Assembly: GCA_013397845.1 (NCBI GenBank)
Contig: VZTG01006794.1
Coordinates: 191,765-255,764 of the forward strand
Source: Melanocharis versteri
Lineage: Eukaryota; Chordata; Aves; Passeriformes; Melanocharitidae
Direction of reading: 5' to 3'
Length of the DNA: 64,000 nt
Shown here: piece after piece, positions 29,166 through 41,200 of the stretch
Layout: each line of letters starts with the position of its first letter
Numbering within the stretch: position 1 is the first letter of the stretch
The notes under the pieces: model-generated
The model's database searches: none
Told to the model about the DNA's origin: nothing
What the model saw: only the letters and a program-made list of their open reading frames with translations
Translations under genes and position numbers: made by a program

Positions 29166-31577
29166 AGCGTGAGGTGCCAGCGTGTGGCAGGGGCACAGTG
29201 AAACAGCAACCCCCGAGCTGCTCCAGCAGCCACATCCCAGCTCTGGCACACCTCCCTGGGCCTCATCCCATAGCCCTAGTGCCCATCCCACTGCCTGGTG
29301 CTGGAGGACAAGACAGGGCTTGGAAACACACACACAGAGTCTCGCAGCAATGGCAGCAGAAGTCTTCTGCCCCAGTATCTTCTTGCTGTACATCCAGGAC
29401 TAATCAATCTTGATTCATTGCTAATGAACTTGAAAACAGTGTTGGGATGGATCAGGTGCCACTCAGGGTGAGATGGATAATATAATTACGATTTCCTCAA
29501 AGGTCCCGTTTTTCTTACCTTGTTAATTAAGCTGATGTGGGGCCCTCCATGCAGAATACATAATGAGAGGCTGCCAAGGCAGAGCTGGCTGTTAATGGGA
29601 GGTGATGCAGGGGGAAATGCTGGCCTTGACCGCAGGGCTGGAGATATTTGGGCAGCTCTTTGGGGGTTTGGTTCCCCAGAGCAGCCAACAGCTGATCTCT
29701 GCTGAGAACTCAGCACATGCTTTGCACAAAAGCATTTGGAGCCCACAGGGCAGAGCGTGCAGTCACAGGGATGCAGGTGGAGGTGGATGGGCTCATCCCC
29801 GTTTGAGATAGGCTGAGCATCGTGGCAGAGCACAGCAAAGCACAGCCCAGGGTATGGGGACAGGCCTGCAGAAATCCGTGAGCAGCCCTGTGGCCTCAGG
29901 CAGAAGCTCTTGCCAGGGCTGGAGCCCATGGTGCAAAGAGGAAGGGAAGCTGCTCCACTCCCCATGGCCCAGGCACGTTTTTGGTACTTGCACTCCAGTG
30001 GTGACTTATGACAATGAATTAATGGCCTCTTAATAAGGGTGACACTTTCCTTAATTAGAAAGTATCAGAGCAGGGATAATTGCTTCATTTCATTTTGTTC
30101 CCCTATATTACTTCCTTCATTTTTGGTCCTCATTCTCAGCTGCTGGATGCCCTCTGAATGCTCTGCCTCGTCGGAGCCAGAAATACACCCAGGGACAGTG
30201 GGCATGACACAGAGACAGGAAAGATGGAGAGAAGTGAGTGTGGGTGTGCTTTCACTGGGACAAGGATGAAGAGGGGTGGGTGCAGATGCAGCTGCGGTGC
30301 TGCCGCTTTCACCAGGGTGGTGCCAGGTTTGCAGCAGTGCCAGGTGCTGGCAGAACCTGGGCAGGGTCAGAGCAGCTCCCCGGCTGTTGGCACATGGGAC
30401 CTTACTCTGCCTGGCAAGGCTGGAGTAAGGAGAAGGCAGCATCCACAGGCTGGAAGCCACCGGAGGGCAGGCAGCAAGTGGTGAGAGTCGGACAGACTAG
30501 GGAAGGCAACAGGACTGAGATAAATAATGGATCCAAAACAAGTATCACTTGGGTCGACCAGAGCTTCTTCCCCAACCTGGATGCACCAATAGTTTTGTTG
30601 CAAAACCAAGATGAACATCCACAGCATTTCACTTGGGCCTTTTTTGGAAAGGCAAGTTTGGGGTTTGGTTTTGACAAAACATTCCCAGGCAGCACATTTG
30701 CACAGGCTGTTACTGGGGCCTCCGGGAAAATCCTTCACACCCCCCACTGAAAATGAGCCACTTCCCGTCAGAGGATGCATTTTCTAAGACTAGGAAGGAT
30801 TTGATGAAGCCACATAGCTTCACCACCAGTCATGTCCTGCATCCCCACAGCTCCCACCGCCCTTCATGGGGTTGTTGGTGCCCCCAGCTTGGGATGGGTC
30901 CCCATGGGACATGGCCCCCACGTCACTACAACCCTGGAAATCATAAACAGCAGCCTCAGGGCAGCTGGGATCTTCATTCCTCCTTGAGGCAGGAGCTTTT
31001 CCCCCCTTAACCTTCCCTCTTTGCACTGCAACCATTTTGCTTTGTCGCCATATCTAAAATTGAATCTGTTTGGATTTTCTATCACTCTTCTTTTTTTTTC
31101 CCCTTTTGCTTATATTTGCTGAGTGCATTCAAGCACAGGGAGGGGAAAAAATAATAAAAAATCCATCAGCATAATTCCTGGCTGTCGGAGTGATGGCGGG
31201 CTCCGGTTTCCAATCAGCGGCCCAGGCTGTGGAGCAGCGTGCGGGAGGAGGCTGGGGCTGGCCCGGATGCTGCCGCACAAACCAGCTGCAAATCCCTCTT
31301 TGTTCGGGAATCACTCTCCTTCAGCCGGACCAGCCTCTGCACAGCCCGTCCTGCAGATGTGTGAGCATGTGGCTGCTCCAAGGGGCTTTGTCCCCCTGCC
31401 ACTCCAAGGATAAAGGGGATGCAGCAGCCAGCTGCGATCCTTTATCCCAGGATAAAGCCTTGGGAGACAGGGAATGCCGAGTCTCCCATCTTGGATCTGG
31501 GCATCAGTCATGCCCTTTCCCTCAGCTGTCTCTGTGCCTGGTGCACAAGGCTAAGCAGACATGGCCTGAAGTCTGGG

Positions 31578-31613
31578 CTCCCAGTGCTCCCAGTGCTCCC
31601 AGTGCTCCCAGTC
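31578..31613. repeat. Short tandem repeat, 9-bp unit CAGTGCTCC
   Basis: Four near-perfect head-to-tail copies of CAGTGCTCC. No function is suggested. Confidence 0.9.
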
Positions 31614-31774
31614 CCACACACCGGGCATCTCACCATCCCGCCAGTGGAGATGCTGGCCCTGCACAGCCCCATATGCACAGCAGTTAGTGAGAGTTTTTGG
31701 GATGTCTCCAGAGCAGCGACATGTGGACGAGGCTCTGCAGACCCATTGAACATTTTATTCTAACAGTCTGAAGG

Positions 31775-31985
31775 GTCTTAAAGGTGCTGCTGCATGGATC
31801 AGACACTAGCACAGGTTGCCAAGAGAAGCTGTGGCTGCCCTTGGATTCCTGGAAGTGTTCAAGGTCAGGTTGGACAGGGCTTGGAGCAACCTGGTCTAGT
31901 GGAAGGTGTCCCTGCCCGGGTGGAGTGGAACTAAATGGTCTATAAGGTCCCTTCCAACCATTCTAGGATTCCATGATTCTAAAAT
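31775..31985 (+). repeat. CR1 LINE 3'-end fragment
   Basis: Plus-oriented copy with 'cactagcacaggttgccaag', 'caaggtcaggttggacaggg', 'gcaacctggtctagtggaag' and a terminal 'aggattccatgattcta'. It is closely similar to the copy at 7850-8110, so both probably belong to one subfamily. Confidence 0.92.
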
Positions 31986-33839
31986 GTGCTTTTAAATTAC
32001 TTTTTAAAGTGTAAATGCCCATCAACCAGCCCCATTCTGGGCAAGGGGTATTGTCCTGCCTCTAAGTCCCAACATCCTAAGAGTATCTGCATGCAGAAAA
32101 CCAGATTATTTCCTGCCTTTCCTTAAAGGGTGATTTTTACATTTGCAGAGTTTTAAACTCTTGGCCAGGTGTCTTTACAAGCCAGAACTGACCCTTGTTG
32201 GGGGTACCCAAATTGCTGCTGGATTGGGGTGGAGGTCACTGTGTTGGCTGCACCCTGGCAGGCACAGGGCTGCTCCAGGGAGACCTGCTCAGCACCAGCA
32301 CGAGAGGCTGGGGAAGCGATGTCAGGACTGCATGTAGGATGGCAGCACCTCGCTGATACAGGCTATGTAATTGGTTTTCCCTCATCTCCTCTTCCTGGGG
32401 TCCGTATCAATTTAATTTACATGCTCAATGGCTTGAACTGCTTCATCACCACTGCCAAGCACCTTCTCCAGCATTTACAGTTGCAGTGTGCGCCTGGGTG
32501 TTGTTCCTTGGCCTCCTCCTGCCTCGAATGGTGGGAACAGTGGGAGCAGCGGGAGCAGTGACCGGGGGGCCAGAGCACTGGGGAATCACCACATGGCCCC
32601 CTCCACAGCATTGTGCTGGTTTGAGAGGACGAGCTCTCATCCACAACCCACTTCTGCAACAAAGCCACGGTGCAAGAGGAGATGTGATGGTTTCCCGTGA
32701 GCACATGGAAGATGGCAGCACCACTGCCCCTGTCGCTCTTCCTCCTCCTCCTCCTGCTTTTCCCAGCACAGCTCTGCATATGAAACAAAGCACTCCTCAG
32801 CATCTGCTCAACATTTGCTGTTCTTTTCAAGTCCTTTCCTTGGCCCCCTCTGCTCAGTAGAGCCTGAAAATAACAACAGTGGGTGCCTTTATGCTGCATC
32901 ATTTCAGAGGTTTGTACCTCACCCAGCCTCTAGCTGCCTGCTCTCCCTGCCCCTGTCTGACCCCAGGGTGGCCAAGCTCCCCTATCTCCCCTCACCCCCA
33001 TCCCGTTCCTGGAGATGCAAAATCGTGCTTCGTGGATGCAGAAAATGAACATGGTGGCAGTTCTGCACACGTGGAGCAGCTGTCAGGATGCGCGATGGGC
33101 ACCGTTTGCAGCGAGGAGGGGACCTCGAAGGTGCTGAAGATGCTGCCTGGACCCGGCGAGCACGTGGAGCTGCCGGATCGCCACCCCCAGGCAGCCGGGC
33201 TCTCTCGGGAGGCAGCTCGCAGGCTGGGAAGCGAGGCCGCCTCGGATATGCCTCGTTTTATACAAAGAAGGTGGGTTGTGCCTGTCCCTCCCACCCTGCT
33301 GAGCACCCTCCGCTCCACCGATAATCATACCTAGCAATTACACCGAGCTTTCCCTGCTCTCTGCAGACGTTAATTAAGCTCTTTTCCCGCAATGGAGACA
33401 AAGAGGGGAAAACCGCGGGGAAACTCCCGGCTTGGGTTGGGCTTTTTTCTGCACAATCGTGCCACAGGGTCTCCCAGTTCCCGGCAGCACCGCAGGAGCC
33501 ACGCGCCGGTGATGGCAGCCAGGGTGGCCCTGACAGCAATGGTTGCTCTGGGTTCTGCTCTCACCTGGCAAAATTTATGTGATTTTCCCTATTTTCTGGG
33601 CTACTGCTGGATCCTGGTGTGGCCGTGTATTCCCGCAGCGGGTAACTGGGGCTGGCTCCCTCCCAGGTGCCACCAGCTCTGCAGGGGTGACATCCCAAGC
33701 CTGGGAGCTGGGAAAGTGTCCCGTGGACATGGCAACAGGCTCACGCCCAGCATCATTCCCAGGGGCTGGGGTGGCTTTACAAGGGGACCTGGAGCGCCCT
33801 GGGTTTAGATAGATTGATGGATGGGAAAGGCATTCTGCC

Positions 33840-34195
33840 TGCACCTTTGCGGGCAGGATGATGAACAGGACACCCCGGAGGGAACAGTGACATGCAGGAC
33901 GCTGCCAACACCTTGGAAGGTAGAGTGATGGGCAGGACACCCTGGAGCAAAGGATAACGGGCAGGGCACCTTGCCGGGCAGAGCGACAGGCAGGTCATCC
34001 TGTCTGCACCTTGCAGAACACGGTAAGGGGAAAGGTGTCCTGTCTACGACCTGGAGGGCAGGACAAGACGTAGGACACCTCGGAGGGGAAGATGACAGGC
34101 AGGACACTCAGCGCCTACACCCCAGAGGGCAGGAGGACGGGCAGGACACGCTGCCCGCACCCCGGAGGGTGTGACGGAGGCCAGACACCCTGGAG
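33840..34195. repeat. Minisatellite, roughly 30-bp unit
   Basis: About ten imperfect units built round a core like 'gatgacaggcaggacacc' preceded by 'ccccggaggg' or 'ccttgcggg'. Units vary in length by a few bases. The tract runs directly into the CpG island at 34.2 kb. Confidence 0.8.
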
Positions 34196-34350
34196 GTGCG
34201 GATGGCAGCTCGGCACCCTGCCCGCATCCCGCAGAGGCAGCGCAGCGCAGCCCTGCCCGCTCCGGGGTCCGTCCGCACCTGCCCAGGTCAGCCCGGTCCG
34301 GGGGGCGCTGCCCCGTCCCGCCCTCCCGGGGCGGCGGCCCCGCCCGTCCT

Positions 34351-34402
34351 CCCGGTCCCGGTCCCGATCCCGATCCCGATCCCGGTGCCGGTGCCGGTCC
34401 CG
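34351..34402. repeat. GC-rich hexamer repeat (CCCGGT / CCCGAT)
   Basis: Eight or nine six-base units alternating CCCGGT, CCCGAT and GCCGGT just before the gap at 34457. The tract may be the reason for the sequencing gap. Confidence 0.85.
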
Positions 34403-34456
34403 GAGCCAGGCGAGGCCGGAGCGGCCCGGTGGCGGCGGTGAGGGGCGCGGGGCGGG

Positions 34457-34477
34457 NNNNNNNNNNNNNNNNNNNNN
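34457..34477. other. Assembly gap, 21 Ns
   Basis: A run of 21 unresolved bases inside the CpG island. The true length missing is unknown. Confidence 0.98.
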
Positions 34478-34770
34478 GGGCCGGGCCCTCCGTCCCCTCC
34501 CTGCCGGGCCCGGCCCGCTGGAGAGCCCCGGCCGCCTCCCGGGGATGGGGCGCGGGCCCGGGGGGTGACAGGCCCGGGCGGCGCTGCCCGCGGGGTGACA
34601 GCGGGGAGGGGCAGTGAGGGGACGCGGGTGGCACGGCCGGGCCGGGAGGTGACAGGGCAGAGGTCTCCGTGCCCGGGAGGTGACAGCGGCACCGGGCAGA
34701 GCTCCCCGCACCCACTGACCCCCGGGACAGGGGACACCCCCGTCCCCGCGGCACGGTGAGGACTCATTGT

Positions 34771-37700
34771 CTGCCGGGCATGTGCGGGCGCTTTTCCCTT
34801 CATGTCAGTGCCCGGGGACAGAGAGGGGAGGGACGGGATAACGCGCCTCGAACAGAAACTTTACACCCTCAAAAGCCTCGTCTGCGCCTGGTCAGAGCCA
34901 TGTGCGGCAGGAGCGGTGGGTGCGTGCCGCGGGTGAGGTATTCCCTCCTGGAGAGCCTCGATGGATGTCACTCGGTTTGGGTGATAGCGGCGGGATGCGC
35001 CCTGTGCCTCCGGAGCTGCCCGGCCACCAGCCGTGCCCAGAGAGGCAGCAGCTCGCAGGGCTTCACCCGCCACGTGCTTCCCTCCCGGGGAAACCTCCAG
35101 CCAGGGCGATTCTTCGAGAGGAAGCCTCTCCCACCACTTCCTTCTCTTTATTCCCTGGAAGTTTTTCCCAGCAGCTCTGGTTCTGCCAGGAGTTCATGGG
35201 AGGGAGCACAGCTACTCCGACAGCGACAGGGATGGCAGTGCCCTTTGGCATCCATCGTCTGTGCTGGTCTCATTGCATCTCTGCTGGCACATGGCTTGTG
35301 CTGAGACAGGCAGCTCCCTTGGCTTTTGGCATTCCGTACCTCTGGAGCTGTTGGTAAATTATTGATGATAGATGGAGCAGATTGACAGGTGACCAGGCAG
35401 TTGTCATGCAGCAAAGTCCATCCGTAGCGATGGGACTGGGGTGGGAACCCCAGCAGGAGAACTTGGGGTCAGGATCTGCAGGTCACTTTTCCCCCTGGTA
35501 ACCGTAAGGATGTTGTGAGAGGGTCGCAGCCATCCCTGGCTGCATACATGATCCTGCAGACCTGATCCGCATTCATGGGCAGGCATTTCAACACAGAATT
35601 ATTTCCCCTTTCCCATTTTATGCCCAATTTCCAGCTGTGCAGGGCTGCCAGTGGCTTGGGAACAGTGCTTTTGGCTCCCAAATGTCACTTCCCCCTTCCC
35701 ACAGCCATGGGTTTCCTCCTTACCCTTGCTCCCAGCAGCACCGGCTTAGCCTCCACTCATCATACACTGGCTCCTGTGCTCACAGGAGCTTTTTATTTCC
35801 TGGAGCTGGAATCGGATGCTTCAAAAATGTTGCTACAAACTTCTAAAAAGTTACCTAGAAAGAGCTGGAGGCCTCATGAGATGCTACCAGGCCCAACCTT
35901 TCCACACCACATCCCACCCCTGGCTCATGGCCAGAACCTGTGGATACCTTATCTTCACATTACCAGTTGCAAAAGAGTTTTCAGCAAAACCTTAAGGAAA
36001 GTGTGGAAGAGCACAGGCTGTTGCCTATTTTCAGTGTGTGTTACTCAAAAATGAGTGAGAAGTTTGAACATTACCAGAAAAACCCACAATGGGGTGGTTT
36101 TTGCTCTGTGTCTTCAGGACAATTCCTCTGTGATCCCTGGAGTTGTGTCAGTGGCCAGGGAGCAGATTTTGGCTCTTGTTGCCTGGTTTATGAGATTTTT
36201 ATTTTTCATTTGGTTAAAAAATAAGAAGGGGAAAAATGCAAAGGAGCATTTGGTGTGGAAAACCAGAAGATTCAGAACCTCGTAAGCTGGGCAGGGAGGA
36301 TTCCTTTGAAGGGACAGATTTGTTAAGGGCGATGAGAGGTGTCCAGCTGCTGGAGCAGGGCTGAGCTGGGCGCTTTGGATGTTTGGTGTCGGGAGAGCTG
36401 GAGTGATGCTCAGTGGTGTGCAGTGTCATGAGGTGCAGGAGGTGAGCACCAGAGATGTCAACAAGGTCTGCCCTGCCTGTCACCCCTTGTGTGTCACCTC
36501 GAGCTGGCCAGCAAAGCAGACAAGGAGGTTCTGTGCTCCATCCCCCGTTGCATTTCAGCACTAGCCCTGGCTGGAGAAAGGTCATTTGTGTGGGTTTCCC
36601 GTCAGTTTTCACCCCATTGTAAGCATGGAAATCTTGTCTTCAACTTTCACTTCACTGGTCTTTCATGGTTCTTTTTTTTCCTCTTTTTTCTTTGAGCACC
36701 TTGAGTGAGGATAGCTCAGAGGTGCCAGGAGGCAGCATGGGAAGGAAGGGGACTGGCACATTTCTCCCTGGAGGGCTGGGGACAGTAGCAGTGCCCACAC
36801 TGGTGGGAGTGGAGCGGCGATTTGGGAAGGGACCGCAGGGACCCCTCTCTGTGCCTGCCCCAGGAAGGAGCTGCTGTCAATCAAGCTACAAACTCCTACC
36901 CAGCTCTCCCACCAAAAGAGCCCAAATTAGTTGCATCAGTGATCCCCATGTTCGGCACCAAATGCCACAGAACCAGTTGCCGAGGCTGGAATTTCTCACT
37001 TGATCTGATTAACCTCTGTGTCCATGCAAACAGCCACATATGTGTCACCAGCCGAGCACATGCTGGAAGCTTTTGCCAGTTCTTCTGTGAGCGTGTGGGC
37101 TGCATCCCGCATGGAAAGTCCCCGATCCTACCTGGAAAGTCCCTAGGGACACCTCGGAAAGAACTCCTGGACCCTCGTGTCCCACATGTTGGTGGCATGG
37201 CTGGCAATCTGGCCACACAGGAGGTGCTGCTCCATCCCTCTGGGTGTGAGGACAGACAGGATGAGTGTGGATGCTTTGGGAATCAGCTCCTTTGAGTTAA
37301 ATGATGCTAAGCATGTGGGAGGAATTGGGGGTGATGAGTCAAATCCGTGTTTTAGAAAACTCATGGGTGAACATCAGCTTCTTGTCCCAGCCAGGGTCTC
37401 AAGGTCATGGTGGTCCAAGGAATCTCTTCCAAAGGGCCTGATTCTCTTGTTGTGGAGGCGTGGAGGACTTCTTTACCCCAAATTCATATCAGGCATCTCC
37501 CAGAGCAGTCCCCATCCTCAGATGTGCCTTTGCTTATGCTGTCGGGAGGGGAAGATGCCGGAGGCAGAGTCAGTCATGCCGTGGGCTTCCTCTTGGCGCT
37601 GCTGAATGAAGGGGTGTCCTACTGCCCACTTCCATCAGGAGTGAGAGTGGGCCTTGTGTGATAATTCCTGACGTTCATTATTTATAGAGAAGCCAAATTG

Positions 37701-38175
37701 AATTATTAATACGGAAAATTCAGATAACATTAACAATTCTCAGTTTATAACAGTTTCCCATTAATAAGGAAAATTGGAAATTTATCTTTACATCTGTTCA
37801 TTAAAACTCACTATTTTTTTTTTTTTTTGCTTTTGGTGTCTTAAATGAAAGCAGAGAAATAAACGAAGAGGAAAAGCCATTTATTCACTACTTCTCTGGG
37901 CAAAGTCAGCCCATAATTTTTAATAAAGTCTTTGCCATTGTATGTGAAGGGGAAGCCAGGCTGTAATGAAAGCAGCTTTCCAGCCATGTCTGTGGCGTTC
38001 CTCAACTGTAGAACAAATACTCGGAAGCACGTCCCGTTTCTTCTCTTTGTGGGAATCTTGAAGCTGCGTGATGGTTTTCTCGTTTCCCTCCCTCCCCAGC
38101 AGCTCTCCTCGCTTTCACCATGTGTTTTTCCCAGCTCCGAGGAGTGAATTTTAACGCCTCCCCTGCTTCTTTCAG
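34771..38175. other. ZNF512B: Region between CpG island and ZNF512B exon with ATG; likely 5' intron
   Basis: About 3.4 kb with no coding exon recognised. It contains an AT-rich island with runs of TTAATAA-type sequence at about 37660-37860, including a T-run at about 37813-37828. If the CpG island is the promoter, this is the first intron of ZNF512B. Confidence 0.5.
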
Positions 38176-38177
38176 AG

Positions 38178-38298
38178 ATGGCGGATTCCTATACCTGTAA
38201 AGGTGGAAGGAAAACTGCAGGCTCTAACAAACCCACTGCCAGCAAGGAAAGCAGGACAGAGACGAGGATAAACCCACCAGCAGAGCTGCCCAAGCTGG
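38178..38298 (+). CDS. ZNF512B: ZNF512B coding exon 1 (start)
   Basis: Acceptor TTTCAG|AG is followed at once by the ATG. It encodes MADSYTCKGGRKTAGSN and ends PPAELPKL, then donor GCTGG|GTAAGG in phase 1. The start resembles the human M-T-D...GGR...GS pattern. Confidence 0.85.
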
Positions 38299-41200
38299 GT
38301 AAGGAACTGATTTGTCCTTTCAGTGGAGGTGGATGGGGCAGAGGGGATGAGCCCAGTGGCAGGAATTGGGGGGTGGCTGCCAAAACGAGTGGCCTGGGTC
38401 TCGATGTGTCTCTGCTCCTCACTTCGAGTCACCAGCGAGGGCTGTGCTGGCCAAAAAGCCCCAGCCCTGGGGGCTGCAGGGAGCTCCCTGGGAGCAGGAG
38501 GGGAGGGATGGAGATGGTCTCTCCCTTCGGAGAGGCGTGTGTCTGGCTTAACGAGATGGGTGTCTCGCCGCCTATTTATCGTGTTGGTAGCTAAGTGTTA
38601 CATCAAAGGATGGAAAGGCTTAAATGAGTTCAGACCATCTGCTGCCTCCCGTGTCGCGGCCCCCGGGATGGAGGCTTGCGAGCGTACGAGCCCCGGGGGA
38701 CCCTCACACTGAGGGCTGTCACGCTGATGGATGGCTGATTTCTCTATCCAGGAATCTCCAGGCCCAAGGAGATTTTTCCTCCTGTCTGCTTATGCTGGGC
38801 AGATCCCCTCTGTGAGAGAGGCTCCCGCTGGCTTTACCTTGCTAAGGGCAGCTCTGGATGCTGAGGGGTGCCTGCACCCCAGGAGAGGGTTGGACCCAGC
38901 GATGTAGCTCAGGCAGGGCTTCCAAAATCAGTGGCCTTGTGGGGAAATGCGTGTGCCCTAAATGTTTCCCAGATGCCACTGTTACCTTGAGGGGATTGAA
39001 GCCGTAATTGCTAACAGAGGAGGATAACTTACTGCTAGAGGGAATGAACTCCAGCTGTCCGCAATATGAACACGCCTGTGTTCAGGAGACCGTTTTTCCC
39101 TGCACCACATCTTATCAGCACCTCATTTGCAGGGGAGCTGGCATTGCCTTCCAGAGGGGAATCTCCATCCTTGCTAGGACAGAGAATGGCCAGTCTAGAG
39201 CTGAGGGGGCCAGGCAGGCAGCAGGAAGCTGGGGCTGGGCAGCAGAATTACTGGGACAGCAGCTCCTCCAGCACAGCTGGTGATTTGTGCTCTGTCTGTT
39301 TGCAGGAAATGCAACCAGTGACAAAACCGAAGGCAGGAAGAAAGGAAGACCCAAGGCTGAGAACCAGGCGCTGAAAGACATCCCTGTAAGACCCCACACA
39401 CTCCAATCCCTGAGCCCTCCCTGCTTTGCTCCATCTGACGTGCCCTGCACTGTGCACTCCAGTCAGCCCCATCCCGGGGTTAAACCTGCCTTCCGCATGG
39501 TTTAATCTTCAGAGCAGCCTTGTCTTGGGCTGAGCAAGATCTTGGTCCCTCAATCCCTACATGCAGCATCTTCCAAAACCCTGGTTAGAGAACTGTATTC
39601 CTCTCCAGCCTCTCTTTCCCAGGGCCATGTCCAGATGACTGGATCCTGTCACAGCCGTGTCAGGTTTGGCTAATGAGCCGGCAGCAATGGCAAGGGGGTG
39701 ATTTATTCCCTGCAGAGTTGTGCAGTTTAATTCCTGCCTGGTAGCATGGACAACACATGGAGCAGTTTGTCATGAGAGCAGGGGCATGGGGTGATTTACG
39801 GACTCGATGAAATGTGGGGTGATTAAATCAGCCGGGTGACTTCAGGCCTGATTTATTCCCCAGCCTGGCAGGGAGGGTGCATGTGCTCTGGGAGGCATGG
39901 CAAGGTAAAGCCTCAGCAGGAATCATTAGCCTATGGAGCCTGCAGCATCTGTCCCAGCAGCTCTCGCTGGAGTGAGCACTGCTGCACTGAAACACACTCC
40001 TGGGGTCCACTTCATGGCTGTGTGGTGGAAAGGATGGACAGGAATGATCAGAGGTCCCATGTGCCCTCCCAGCTCCCTTGGGATGCATCAGCACACACCC
40101 AGGCACAGGGTGCTCTTCACTCAGCTATCTCTCATTTCTCCTGTTCCCAGCTCCCCCTGATGAACCAGTGGAAGGACGAATTCAAAGCCCACTCTAGGGT
40201 GAAATGTCCCAATTCAGGCTGCTGGCTGGAGTTCCCCAGCATTTATGGCTTGAAGTACCATTATCAGCGCTGCCAAGGGGTAAGGAGACTGAGGAACTGT
40301 CTGTTCTTTCCAGTGACTGGCTCTTCCATTACCATCTGCAGGGTAAAGCTGCTTTCAGGCCTTAAACCCCAGGAGAAACGTGAGGTGGAAATGGGGAGGG
40401 CAGAGATGGGCCAGGAGCAGTTCGTGAGGGGTGTGTGTGAGAGGGACTGAGGTCTCTGCAGCTCAGTGGGAGGTCTGGCCCGGGGGGATCATGGACTTCT
40501 GGTAACTGTTTGGAAGGGCAGAAGGGTATTACACATGATTTATGTTCATGTCTGTGTCGGAAGAAGCCTCTCTTTTGTGGTCTAACATCTGTGCTCACCT
40601 GCCTCTCCCTGCTCCACGCAGGGTGCTATCTCAGAGAAGCTGACATACTCATGCTCATACTGCGAAGCTGCCTTCACCTCCAAAACCCAGCTGGAAAAGC
40701 ATCGGCTCTGGAATCACTTGGACCGGCCAGTGCCAACCAGCAAAGCGGAAAACAAAGTGCCCAAGGCCATTGGGAAGAGCAGTGGAAAGAAAAGGTACCA
40801 GGCTGCGGCTGGGCTGCATGGCAGTGGCGTAGGGATGGCTGGGAGAAGGGGAACGTGCCTGCTTCCATTCCTACAACCTGGGCTGGCAAGGGGGGAGAGG
40901 TGTCAGGGCACTTGTCTAACAACCCCTCTTTAAACAAGCCCTCTGTGCTTTGCCCTAGAGCTGCTGAGAGTTCAGCTTGCCCCACCATCCATCCCAAACA
41001 GGCAAAGACGGAAAAAGCCGTGGCCCAGGAGCACGCGGAGAATGGCGAGTGCCTGGCGGAGAGCCGGGAGAGCAAGGAGTTCCAGATTGCAGCGGCTGAG
41101 GCGATGGCAGCTGCCACCCCCACGGCCAAGTCCTCGAGTGGCAAGGACGCCGGGCAGCAGCGGGGCAGCCAGGCCTCGCTGCAGGAGGAAGATCCTGAGA

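Larger units (their letters stand above)
26391..33839. other. Spacer between SAMD10 and ZNF512B, no gene recognised
   Basis: About 7.4 kb without a supportable exon. It contains two plus-oriented CR1 copies (28600-29165 and 31775-31985), a 9-bp CAGTGCTCC repeat at 31578-31613, and AT-rich islands at about 29400-29560 and 30005-30130 that resemble conserved non-coding elements in composition. Short open frames on both strands show no family resemblance. Confidence 0.55.
34196..34770 (+). promoter_or_regulatory. ZNF512B: CpG island, probable ZNF512B promoter and 5' UTR exon
   Basis: This is a dense CpG block interrupted by 21 Ns at 34457-34477. It lies 3.4 kb upstream of the first ZNF512B coding exon on the same strand, and that exon begins only two bases before its ATG, so at least one non-coding 5' exon must lie upstream. 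A donor-like GGCGGCG|GTGAGG at about 34438 is a candidate. No other gene nearby needs this promoter. Confidence 0.6.
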
